Source: Glaciecola sp. UBA2563
GTDB taxonomy: Bacteria; Pseudomonadota; Gammaproteobacteria; Enterobacterales; Alteromonadaceae
Length of the DNA stretch: 64,000 nucleotides
NCBI GenBank assembly: GCA_002340325.1
Contig: DDLV01000054.1
Span: 1-64,000, forward strand
Reading direction: 5' to 3'
Shown here: positions 8,273 through 16,267 of the stretch, piece by piece
Numbering within the stretch: the stretch's first letter is position 1
Layout: each line of letters begins with the position of its first letter
Notes under the pieces: model-generated
The model's database searches: none
Told to the model about the DNA's origin: nothing
Seen by the model: only the letters and a program-made list of their open reading frames with translations
Position numbers and translations under genes: made by a program

Positions 8273-10117
8273 ATGCAGAACACCCCACTGTTTTGGACAA
8301 ACACTGTAAAGCTCGTTGCATCAATATGCAGAGACCATCGACTAGCAAGCAGTGCTGACATTAAAGTACTGATCAATTTAGCGGAAGAAGTTTCAAAACG
8401 AGACATCGGTGCTGAGGCGTTCTATCAAAAGTTTGGCACTTTTTTAGAGAGGATCGACACCTCTGTACTGTATAAACAGTTCAATACCTATTTGCAATAT
8501 CAGCGATTTGATACACCTTTTTTATATGCAATGTCCGCTGAAAACCTCACTCAAGTGATCAATGACCTTAACAAAAATCAAGGCGCTATTTTCGGGGGGC
8601 ACACGCAATTTAAGGGCGTCGTCAAAGGTAAATTTGTACTTACCTCAATAGTCAATAAAGCTGATTATTTTTCTACTTGGCATTATATTTTTGACATGTT
8701 TTTTTCGCAGTTTTTGTTTGTGTGTAGAGCGGTCGCTGGCAAGACCTTCGACGTTCAACAACTCGTCATTCCGACCTATAGGAAACAAAGTAACATACAA
8801 ATGATTCAAAGCGCGTCGTCTGCAAACATAGAATTTTCTGGGAATAACTATCAATTTGGGTTCAACAAAAACTGGCTTGAGGTCACTTCTTATCATCACA
8901 ATCCTACTGAACGCAGTCGACTGGAAGTAGAACTTGACCAACGCAAAGCCATTGTCAGAACGGGTAGCTCCTTTTCGGAAAAAGTAATGGCAGTCGTTAA
9001 ACAAGTGGCCTCCCCAGCCAACGTGACGCTAGCGCTAGTATCTGAAGAATTAGGCATATCTGAATCACACGCACGAAAAAAGCTCGCAGATGAAAATACG
9101 AGCTTCAAATACTTGTGCAAATGGTGGCTATTGGAAGAAGCTATTTCCAAGCTTTTAAATAGTGAAACAAAAATAGACGCTATAGCAATCGAATTAGGAT
9201 ACTCTGAGCGCGCACCGTTCGAGAGGGCATTTAAATCAAATCTTGGAATGTCACCATCTCAATTTCGAGAGTTAAGCTTTAAGTTTGGTCACAATAACAG
9301 AACACCTTTATTCCGTTCACGCGTCGAAGCATTACCTCCTCTCCCCAGCAGTTGTCGCAGGCTGATACAGCTATCAGAAGAGCAAGCGACACTAGATGAA
9401 GTCGTAAATATCGTTGAATCTGATCCAGTATTTATTGGCAGATTGCTTGGCTTAGCAAGTCGAGCAGTGTTTGGTGCGAGACCAAAAAACTTAAAAGAAG
9501 CCATTGGTAGGAATCTTGGCATTGAGAAAGTAAGGCAGTTAGCGCTTATTTTCTCTGCAAAAGACCTGTTAGGTAATATGGCAGAAAATTTAGACGTTAC
9601 TGCAATAATCAAGGCAACGATAATCAGCCAAATGATTTATATAAAATGTCAAAAGCAATGCAAGTTTATCGGCAGCCAACCTACTGATGACTATGTCTTA
9701 TCCATGGGCCTTTTAGGCTTACTTCTGATGTTCCATCGCGATGAGCCCTTACAAAAAGAGCTTTCGGATATTTATAACAGTTGTGATAATTTTGCTGACT
9801 TCATGTTTCAAACACATGCCACACTCAATGTGTCCGTCTACAAGGTTTCCGGCTTGATGCTGGCGGTATGGGGCGTCAATGAAACGGTAATAAAGGAACT
9901 TACCGTACAGGGTGAGTTCCTCAAAGGGAAAGGCAACAGCGATAGTCGATATCTCTATAGAGTATTTAGTAATGCGATTGCCATTAATGCTGCGACAGCA
10001 TCGCCGTTAACTTCATTAGACACCGATGTATTTGAGTCGGTTTACAATAACATCGAAGTAAACAAGATTATCGAATATGCCAGCCAAGTTTCAAAATCCA
10101 TCGGTGAGTTCAACTAA
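8273..10117 (+). CDS. AraC-type regulator fused to an HDOD domain
   Basis: 614 residues in three parts. Residues 1-215 resemble the N-terminal sensor domain of OruR/ArgR-like AraC regulators. Residues 234-336 form the AraC DNA-binding domain: a first helix-turn-helix around LALVSEELGISESHARKKL and a second around IDAIAIELGYSERAPFERAF, ending in the signature GMSPSQFREL. Residues 350-560 look like an HDOD domain (LPPLPSSCRRLIQL..., VESDPVFIGRLLGLASRAVFG..., IGRNLGIEKVRQLAL), the catalytically silent relative of HD-GYP found in signalling proteins. The HDOD replaces nothing in the AraC part, so this looks like a true fusion. Target genes are unknown; no operon partner is present. Confidence 0.75.
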   Translation: MQNTPLFWTNTVKLVASICRDHRLASSADIKVLINLAEEVSKRDIGAEAFYQKFGTFLERIDTSVLYKQFNTYLQYQRFDTPFLYAMSAENLTQVINDLNKNQGAIFGGHTQFKGVVKGKFVLTSIVNKADYFSTWHYIFDMFFSQFLFVCRAVAGKTFDVQQLVIPTYRKQSNIQMIQSASSANIEFSGNNYQFGFNKNWLEVTSYHHNPTERSRLEVELDQRKAIVRTGSSFSEKVMAVVKQVASPANVTLALVSEELGISESHARKKLADENTSFKYLCKWWLLEEAISKLLNSETKIDAIAIELGYSERAPFERAFKSNLGMSPSQFRELSFKFGHNNRTPLFRSRVEALPPLPSSCRRLIQLSEEQATLDEVVNIVESDPVFIGRLLGLASRAVFGARPKNLKEAIGRNLGIEKVRQLALIFSAKDLLGNMAENLDVTAIIKATIISQMIYIKCQKQCKFIGSQPTDDYVLSMGLLGLLLMFHRDEPLQKELSDIYNSCDNFADFMFQTHATLNVSVYKVSGLMLAVWGVNETVIKELTVQGEFLKGKGNSDSRYLYRVFSNAIAINAATASPLTSLDTDVFESVYNNIEVNKIIEYASQVSKSIGEFN

Positions 10118-10140
10118 GACGTGTTGATTTTTGCTGTATG

Positions 10141-12099
10141 TCATTCGAGCAAATGTTGTTCAAAGAACAACACAGTTGCCTGTTGATAAACGTCGCGATT
10201 TTCTTTCTTTCTGTAACCATGCCCTTCATTCAATGCATTCATATACCACACCGTTTGTCCAGCTTCACGCAGTTTGTCAACAATTTGAATAGCTTCAGTC
10301 ACCGGTACGCGTGGGTCGTTTTCACCCTGCACAACAAACATGGGAACCTTAATTTTTTCGACATTGTTGGTGGGCGAAATACGCTCTAAAAACGCCCTCA
10401 TATCAGGATCTCGTTCATCCCCGTATTCAACGCGACGCAGGTCTCGACGATATGATTTGGTGTTAGTTAAAAAGGTAACAAAATTTGAAATTCCCACAAT
10501 GTTTACCGCTGCTTTTAATCTATCGCTATAGTACATTGAGCTCGCAAGTACCATATATCCACCGTAGCTACCACCAAACACGGCGACGCGATCGCTGTCT
10601 AGGTCTTCTTGTGTCGCAACCCAGTCCAGCAAAGCACCGATATCCTTGACCGAATCTTCTCGTTTAAATCCGTTATCTAGTTTTAAGTATTCTTTGCCGT
10701 AACCCGCAGAACCTCTGACATTTGGTACCACAACTGCTGCACCTAGTTGTTTCAACCACAACTGGTAAGTGCTGCTAAAGACGGGGCGTGCTTGCCCCTC
10801 TGGACCGCCATGAATAGAAATAATCACTGGATGCGGTCCGTCAGTATTGGGCCGATAGACAAATGCAGGAATTTTCCTCGACTTACCGTCAGCGGTGTCA
10901 AACGTTTCGTAGTGGATAAGTTCTGGTTCAATAAATTCATTCGTATTCAGACCGCCAACTTCACTGTATGTCCATCGATTCAAATCATTATCAGCAATAT
11001 CAAGGACAAATACGTCTGTCGGGGTTGAAGGCGTGTTTAATGCCATCGCTAACTTAGAACTGTCTTGGTTAAATTCGAGCGAACCAATAACACCGGTTGG
11101 TAGATTATCAACAGGTGTATAGGTTTGTTGTTTAGGATTGTAGAGATATAGTTTACTTAAGCCATTTTCGTTTGTTACCAATACACCCATTGACTTATCG
11201 TGATTGAACGTAACATTTGTCACGTCCCAGTCGAGGCTCTTTGTAATGATCGTTTCTTCGCCGCTTTTTAGATTTTGTTTAACCAGTTGCATAAAATTAC
11301 TATAGCGATCAGTTAATAAATAAACATATTGTTCATCGCTATCAAACGACTGCGCAAAGTTTCGTGATTGTTTATCACCTCCCCCTGCCAGCATAGTAGT
11401 CTCCGAAGTTGCAGTATCCACTAAGTGCACCAAGGATTTGGTGGACGATATATATTGCAACACCAGTAGTTTATTCGCGTTTGCACTGAAACTTGATGGC
11501 CCCCACCAGCTGCCGTCCTCGGACTCGAGAATTAGCTTATGGTCAATATTTCCTTCTTTGTCAATCGACGCCAACCAAATGTCGTTACTGCGCCCATTCC
11601 TTTGGGTACTTTGATACGCAAGTTGAGTACCGTCATTACTCCAAAGAAGCGCGCCATTGCGAGATTTGCCATCTGAAATCATTTGATAATCACCGCTTTG
11701 AAGGTCCAGCAAGAATATCTGCGCAAACTCGCTACCACCCGCATCCATAGTGAAAGCAACCAAAGTTCCACCCGGTTGCACCCTAACTTGCCCTATTGGC
11801 TCGTCAAAAAATGTGAGTTGATGTCGAGCACCTCCAGCGTAGTCAACACGATGTATTTGACTTACATCTGCAAAACGCGTCCCGATCAGTATGCTTTCGC
11901 TGTCTGGCATAAAGCCATAAAAACTCGCAGACCGGACGTTCTGATAACGGTTTAGGTCACTGATTATTTTTTCAGGGATTTGAGGAATATCCTGCAACAC
12001 CAGATTACCATTGTTTAGAGTACGCTCTGTCACTGCGTGAAGTGACGACAGGTAAAACAAAGACAAAATAAATACTAACGGACCGTAATTTCTTTTCAT
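10141..12099 (-). CDS. Secreted S9 prolyl oligopeptidase-family peptidase
   Basis: Serine peptidase with a Sec signal peptide (residues 1-22, ending LHA), an N-terminal beta-propeller of WD40/TolB-like repeats at about 40-390, and a C-terminal alpha/beta-hydrolase domain. The catalytic residues are S511 in GGSYGGYM, D595 in QGENDPRVP and H627 in NEGHGY. The 652 residues suit the acylaminoacyl/dipeptidyl peptidase branch of S9. It probably degrades short peptides in the periplasm. Convergent with the AraC-HDOD gene with 23 bases between. An 8-bp-arm palindrome at 10154-10172 lies in its last codons. Confidence 0.88.
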   Translation of the reverse strand: MKRNYGPLVFILSLFYLSSLHAVTERTLNNGNLVLQDIPQIPEKIISDLNRYQNVRSASFYGFMPDSESILIGTRFADVSQIHRVDYAGGARHQLTFFDEPIGQVRVQPGGTLVAFTMDAGGSEFAQIFLLDLQSGDYQMISDGKSRNGALLWSNDGTQLAYQSTQRNGRSNDIWLASIDKEGNIDHKLILESEDGSWWGPSSFSANANKLLVLQYISSTKSLVHLVDTATSETTMLAGGGDKQSRNFAQSFDSDEQYVYLLTDRYSNFMQLVKQNLKSGEETIITKSLDWDVTNVTFNHDKSMGVLVTNENGLSKLYLYNPKQQTYTPVDNLPTGVIGSLEFNQDSSKLAMALNTPSTPTDVFVLDIADNDLNRWTYSEVGGLNTNEFIEPELIHYETFDTADGKSRKIPAFVYRPNTDGPHPVIISIHGGPEGQARPVFSSTYQLWLKQLGAAVVVPNVRGSAGYGKEYLKLDNGFKREDSVKDIGALLDWVATQEDLDSDRVAVFGGSYGGYMVLASSMYYSDRLKAAVNIVGISNFVTFLTNTKSYRRDLRRVEYGDERDPDMRAFLERISPTNNVEKIKVPMFVVQGENDPRVPVTEAIQIVDKLREAGQTVWYMNALNEGHGYRKKENRDVYQQATVLFFEQHLLE

Positions 12100-12505
12100 T
12101 TTTATCGTTCTTTTCTTTTAGTTGTAAGTTTCAGAATTTGGCATACCAAACGTCTCTCGCCAATCATATTGTGGACGTTAGACATGCGAATACATCAAAC
12201 AATAATAAAAATTAACCCGCAAAGATAGTGCTGAAAGACTGCAACCTTGTGTGATCCATTTAAAAAAATATCTTGCATGTTTATACATACAGTATTACTG
12301 TATACATTAACAGTGGTTATTTATACATGTAGTACCTGTAATAAACTTCATAAAGATTGCTTTTCTGAATACCAAACTGCGTCTTTATATAAGTTATCGA
12401 ATACCGTATTGGCGTAAATTAAGGCGTAAATTAGTCGTCAATCGGCATCAGAAGCAACAATTAACAATGCAAAGTCGAAGTACACGTTAAACAAGAGAGG
12501 GTTTT
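12100..12505. other. 406-bp intergenic region between divergent genes
   Basis: AT-rich stretch between the S9 peptidase (minus) and the SulA-like gene (plus). It contains the LexA box at 12296-12315 and two similar direct stretches of about 25 bases starting at 12280 and 12320 that share TTTATACAT and AGTA, with the box overlapping the first. No convincing small reading frame or hairpin was seen from 12330 to 12490. The leader of the + strand gene would therefore be long, about 170-190 bases, if transcription starts near the box. The gene's own ribosome site is GAGAGGG. Confidence 0.5.
12296..12315 (+). promoter_or_regulatory. LexA (SOS) box
   Basis: TACTGTATACATTAACAGTG keeps the full gammaproteobacterial LexA core CTGT-N8-ACAG (12298-12313) with the preferred TA before it. 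A TTGCAT hexamer at 12273-12278 is 17 bases upstream of TACTGT, so the box would cover the -10 element of a + strand promoter, a common arrangement for SOS repression. The target would be the SulA-like gene starting at 12506. Confidence 0.7.
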
Positions 12506-12871
12506 ATGTATACGTCAAAGCGTCAGGTTACAAATCAAGCAGCAGTGATCTCACTGCCTACCACCACAATGTACTTATGCCCAGATGTCGCCCATTTGAG
12601 CAGACGTCGCTCTAAGGGGTGGTGGTGTAATTTATGTAACAACTATAAATTGAGTTCAATTCATCCTCATCAAATTGTGGTCAAGCAAAACAACAAATCA
12701 CAGTTCGAGATTATGGTTAAACTTATTGAAAATGAAAACTGCGAAGTTATTTTTTATGATTGCGATCTGACTAAGCAGCAGTCTCTTTATCTAGAAAACC
12801 TCACGAAAAATAAGACCGTTAGACTAGTAAATGCCAAAGAACTTCATTTGCCTAATCAAAAAATCGCTTAA
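12506..12871 (+). CDS. Small SulA-like protein, putative SOS cell-division inhibitor
   Basis: 121 residues, no signal peptide or membrane segment. It begins MYTS like E. coli SulA. A by-eye alignment keeps the leader of the SulA/RecA-like fold: a Leu-rich stretch (CPDVAHLSRRRSKGWW), a His-Pro then strand (SIHPHQIVVKQ), a helix (QFEIMVKLIENENCEVIFYDC) and a DLT-helix (DLTKQQSLYLENL), matching SulA's ESMVRALRTGNYSVVI and DLTEEEHAEL. A LexA box lies upstream. If right, it would block FtsZ during DNA damage. It is shorter than E. coli SulA (169). The alternative is an ImuA-like fragment or an unrelated SOS protein. Confidence 0.5.
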   Translation: MYTSKRQVTNQAAVISLPTTTMYLCPDVAHLSRRRSKGWWCNLCNNYKLSSIHPHQIVVKQNNKSQFEIMVKLIENENCEVIFYDCDLTKQQSLYLENLTKNKTVRLVNAKELHLPNQKIA

Positions 12872-13009
12872 TAAGAAGAATAAGATTAAACGAGCACTAG
12901 CGACTGTTTAATACAAATAGATTAGTAAGGTTGTCCCAAGCCAGCATGTATACTGGAAAAACGTACCATTAATTGAAAACAAAGGCTAAAGCCCTCCAAA
13001 CACGCTAAC

Positions 13010-13855
13010 ATGGCAACCGTTTTTTATACAACACTGGCTTTAATTGCTTTCGCTGGCAATTCTGTTTTATGCCGTATGGCACTCGGCGATGAAGCAATCG
13101 ATGCATCGAGTTTTACTGTTCTGCGACTACTCTCGGGCATCCTTGTATTGTTTTTCATTTTGCAGTATTCATCTAAATCCAGTGAGTCTAACGTTGCAAT
13201 GAGCAAAGGTAGCTGGAAGAGCGCTGCCTATTTGTTTATTTATGCCATTTGCTTTTCATATGCATACATAACGTTAGATACAGCGACAGGCGCATTAATA
13301 CTGTTTGGTGCAGTGCAGCTAACGATGATGCTAGTAAGCTTTTTGATGGGGAGTAGATTCAATAAACTTGAATGGTCTGGGCTTATTATTGCCTTTGCAG
13401 GCTTTGTTTATTTAGTGATACCTAAGGTTTCAACACCTTCGATATATGGATTCATGCTCATGGCTGTTTCAGGTGTTGCATGGGGCATGTATACGCTTGC
13501 CGGTAAAAAATCCCAACAACCATTGAATGATACCGCCTATAACTTTTTGCGTACGTTTCCATTGGTAATAATTTGTGCATTATTGAGTTTTTCATTTTTT
13601 GAAATCACGCCTAAAGGCGCTGTGTTGGCGATGCTCTCAGGCGGCATTGCGTCTGGACTTGGTTATACGATTTGGTACATAGCACTGCGTGATTTAAGTG
13701 CCATTCAGGCTGCTGCATTACAACTTTCGGTGCCGGTAATTGCAGCCATTGGCGGCATATTAATTGTCAATGAGACAATGTCTGCTCGCTTGTTAATCGC
13801 TGCACTTTTTATACTTGGTGGGATAGCACTGACAATTAAGGGAAAACAAAGATAA
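13010..13855 (+). CDS. EamA/DMT-family transporter
   Basis: 281-residue inner-membrane protein with about ten hydrophobic spans in two EamA repeats (about 3-125 and 145-278), typical of drug/metabolite exporters. Motifs include the N-terminal ALIAFAGNSVLCR and FTVLRLLSG segments and SGVAWGMYTLAGKK at the start of the second repeat. The substrate cannot be read from sequence. Its last codons (Gly-Lys-Gln-Arg-stop) fall within a MITE-like end at 13844-13866, so the C-terminus may have been reshaped by an insertion. Convergent with tatD, 28 bases apart. Confidence 0.85.
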   Translation: MATVFYTTLALIAFAGNSVLCRMALGDEAIDASSFTVLRLLSGILVLFFILQYSSKSSESNVAMSKGSWKSAAYLFIYAICFSYAYITLDTATGALILFGAVQLTMMLVSFLMGSRFNKLEWSGLIIAFAGFVYLVIPKVSTPSIYGFMLMAVSGVAWGMYTLAGKKSQQPLNDTAYNFLRTFPLVIICALLSFSFFEITPKGAVLAMLSGGIASGLGYTIWYIALRDLSAIQAAALQLSVPVIAAIGGILIVNETMSARLLIAALFILGGIALTIKGKQR

Positions 13856-13866
13856 ACAGGCCCTAA
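13851..13866 (-). repeat. Solo 16-bp inverted-repeat end, partner at 8241-8256
   Basis: GATAAACAGGCCCTAA is the exact reverse complement of 8241-8256. With upstream bases it extends to AAACAAAGATAAACAG from 13844, which matches the right end of the element at 62330-62437 over 16 consecutive bases before the sequences differ by three bases. It is followed by TAAT, agreeing with a TA flank. It contains the EamA stop codon. Confidence 0.6.
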
Positions 13867-13883
13867 TAGAGAACGATTGGTGT

Positions 13884-14657
13884 TCAGTCTTTTTTAACCA
13901 GTGAAAAAAGGTCATAGAAATTCTGCGTCGTAACACTGGCTAATTCGTCTACTGTTACGCCCTTTAGATGTGCAATGAATTCAGCAACGTTTTTTACATA
14001 TTTTGGTTGATTTTTTTTCCCTCTAAACGGCACAGGTGCTAACCACGGAGAGTCAGTTTCAATAAGTAATTTGTCTAGCGGTATCTCTTGAACCGTTTGT
14101 TGCAATGCTTTTGCTGACTTAAATGTCACGATACCGCTGATGGAGATATATATACCCATGTCAATTGCTGCCTTCGCCATTTCAGTTGATTCTGTGAAAC
14201 AATGAAGCACTGCACCAGTGTTGGGGTCATAGTTTTGTTCTAACAAACGCAATGTATCTTCTTGTGCATTCCTAGTATGAATGATCAGTGGTTTTTTTAG
14301 TTCATTTGCGACCTCAATGTGATCTTTAAATGAGGTTAACTGAATTGCTTTACTATCAGCACTATAATAATAATCAAGGCCTGTTTCGCCAACCGCCACA
14401 ACGTATGGCTTTGCTGCATAATCTCTTAGTACCGATTTTTCGCATGCATCTTCTTGATGCAGAGGATGTACACCACAGGAGACGGAAACATTGTCAAACG
14501 GTTGAACCCTTGCATACATTTGCTCAAATTCGCGCACAGATACGGCAACACATAACATATGCTCAACGTTCGCTTCATTGGCGTGCTTGATAATATCATT
14601 GAGCTCCTCTTTATCTTCAGTGATGCGGTCCAAGTGGCAGTGTGAGTCAATAAACAC
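13884..14657 (-). CDS. TatD-family metal-dependent hydrolase (YcfH-type)
   Basis: 257-residue TIM-barrel hydrolase of the TatD DNase family. The metal site starts with SHCHLD (H6, H8), with the conserved VAVGETGLDYY glutamate, the IIHTRNAQEDT histidine, VLHCFTES and LIETDSPWLAP. It ends the pabC-mltG-tmk-holB-tatD block, as in E. coli where ycfH follows holB. The start at 14657 lies 7 bases after the holB stop. Family members act as 3'-5' exonucleases; the in vivo role of this copy is not known. Confidence 0.92.
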   Translation of the reverse strand: MFIDSHCHLDRITEDKEELNDIIKHANEANVEHMLCVAVSVREFEQMYARVQPFDNVSVSCGVHPLHQEDACEKSVLRDYAAKPYVVAVGETGLDYYYSADSKAIQLTSFKDHIEVANELKKPLIIHTRNAQEDTLRLLEQNYDPNTGAVLHCFTESTEMAKAAIDMGIYISISGIVTFKSAKALQQTVQEIPLDKLLIETDSPWLAPVPFRGKKNQPKYVKNVAEFIAHLKGVTVDELASVTTQNFYDLFSLVKKD

Positions 14658-14664
14658 GTCCGAT

Positions 14665-15636
14665 TTACTCCCATTTAATTTGTGAGTTAACTGCCAAAAG
14701 ATGGCCTTGTTTAAAGTCCTCTAATACTGTTTTCAATAACAGTGTTTTATTTATGCCCTGATGAAGCAGCTTTTTCTTTGCGGGCGTCATTGTTTTGTAG
14801 ACCCAGTCTTGTAATTCAATTAGCTGTGCCTCGCATAACAAAACATCATTGTTTTCATCGTTGTTATGTTCGGCTGAAAGTGTTGTCGACATAACATCGC
14901 CTATTACGTGATATAGCCAATCAAGTACTGAAGATTCTTTTCCTGCGTATTTTTCGGCAAATTCACTGGTACCTATATCGTCAGTCACAAATCGTTGAAG
15001 ATCGCCTTTGAACTTTATATACGTCATTTCATCAGTTTTAAGCGCATCAAGATACGGCAACGGCGAATTGCCATAGACCTTTAATAATTGTTCAGACGGT
15101 GGCGCTACGTTTTGCCGTTGAAGGAAATCAACGCTTTGCGCATAACTTGGGACTGCCAACGCAATTTGTTCACACCTGCTGCGTATTGTCGGCAACAACC
15201 TATCTGGTTGACTTGTGGTTATAATAATAAAGGTATCAGGTGTTGGTTCTTCCAGTGTTTTGAGAAACGCATTACTTGCCGCTTCGGTCATCATTTGTAT
15301 TTGATTAATGACGACCACTTTGCTGCCGCTAAGTTGCGCCGTTTTCTGTATTTTCTCAATAAGCTGACGTATTAAATCCACGCCTATGGTCGGCTTTTCA
15401 GACATTAACTCGTGAAAATCTGGATGAACCTGACCATCCATTAATTTACATGCTTTACATTTGCCACAGAAAACAAGCGACGATTTATCTTGACAGAGCA
15501 TGCTCTTTGCAACGTCTTGCGCCAAGCGGTCCGCGCCAATAGCATAGGGTGATTTCAACAATAACGCGTGGTGTAGCGTATTGGAGAAATACTGCTGCAA
15601 CAGCGCTTCGTAAGGTTTTTCTAACCATGGATACAT
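14665..15636 (-). CDS. holB: DNA polymerase III subunit delta'
   Basis: Clamp-loader subunit of 323 residues. The N-terminal AAA+ fold has HHALLLKSPYAIGADRLAQ in place of a functional Walker A, as expected for delta', then a cysteine zinc cluster (CGKCKACKLMDGQVHPD), the VVVINQIQMMTEAASNAFLKTLEEP segment (positions about 105-130) and the SRCEQIAL arginine-finger SRC motif near 160. The C-terminal collar domain is divergent. It lies between tmk and tatD in the usual order. Confidence 0.92.
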   Translation of the reverse strand: MYPWLEKPYEALLQQYFSNTLHHALLLKSPYAIGADRLAQDVAKSMLCQDKSSLVFCGKCKACKLMDGQVHPDFHELMSEKPTIGVDLIRQLIEKIQKTAQLSGSKVVVINQIQMMTEAASNAFLKTLEEPTPDTFIIITTSQPDRLLPTIRSRCEQIALAVPSYAQSVDFLQRQNVAPPSEQLLKVYGNSPLPYLDALKTDEMTYIKFKGDLQRFVTDDIGTSEFAEKYAGKESSVLDWLYHVIGDVMSTTLSAEHNNDENNDVLLCEAQLIELQDWVYKTMTPAKKKLLHQGINKTLLLKTVLEDFKQGHLLAVNSQIKWE

Positions 15637-15637
15637 G

Positions 15638-16264
15638 CTATATCGAACTCATCCATGTTTGTAACGCTGCAAGGGCGTTTGCTTCTACTTCCTCAACGCT
15701 TTTAGATGCATCTACAGTGCGCGCATTTTGCATCTTAGATATGTTTGACAAATACATCTCTCGCGCGCGTTCAAAAAATGCGATACCTGATTGCTCTATT
15801 CGATCTAGCTGTCCGCGGCCTCTCGCTCTCTCTAGACCTATTGAAGGCTCAATGTCCAGGTACAACGTGAAATCAGGCTCAAACTCACCCAATGTTAACT
15901 CTTTTAATATCTTTAACTTATTCTGAGATATCTCTCTCCCACCCCCTTGATAAGCGACTGTAGACAAATCATGGCGATCGCCAATTACCCAGATGCCTTT
16001 TGCCAATGCTGGCACAATGACGTTGCTGACTAATTGACTTCGCGCTGCATACATCAGCAGCAGTTCCGTCTGTTGAGTAACGTCCTCTTCCCAATCTTCC
16101 TTAACGCATTTTCTAATGGCTTCGGCCATTGGAGTGCCACCCGGCTCCCGAGTCACCTTACATTTGATATTCTTGGCACTGAGAAAATTCGAAATAGCTG
16201 ATATGACCGTTGATTTTCCGGCCCCCTCCAAGCCCTCAATAACAATAAACTTTGCTTTCGTCAC
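15638..16264 (-). CDS. tmk: Thymidylate kinase
   Basis: Phosphorylates dTMP to dTDP. 208 residues with P-loop EGLEGAGKST at about 9-18, the TREPGGTPMAE DRX-type loop near 39-49, GDRHDLSTVAYQGGGR near 95-110 and a LID-region with RARGRGQLDRIE near 145-157. It appears to start at GTG (16264), with no closer ATG before the P-loop. mltG ends 3 bases upstream and holB starts 1 base downstream, so translation is probably coupled. Confidence 0.95.
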   Translation of the reverse strand: MTKAKFIVIEGLEGAGKSTVISAISNFLSAKNIKCKVTREPGGTPMAEAIRKCVKEDWEEDVTQQTELLLMYAARSQLVSNVIVPALAKGIWVIGDRHDLSTVAYQGGGREISQNKLKILKELTLGEFEPDFTLYLDIEPSIGLERARGRGQLDRIEQSGIAFFERAREMYLSNISKMQNARTVDASKSVEEVEANALAALQTWMSSI

Positions 16265-16267
16265 TCG

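Noticed and set aside
10154..10172. Palindrome TGTTGTTC-AAA-GAACAACA as a shared terminator of two convergent genes
   Set aside because: It lies in codons of the S9 peptidase and is not followed by a T-run; coding constraint may explain it.
14658..14664. Loss of a pilZ gene between holB and tatD
   Set aside because: pilZ occurs there in Pseudomonas-type genomes, but E. coli-type order also lacks it, so its absence is not remarkable.
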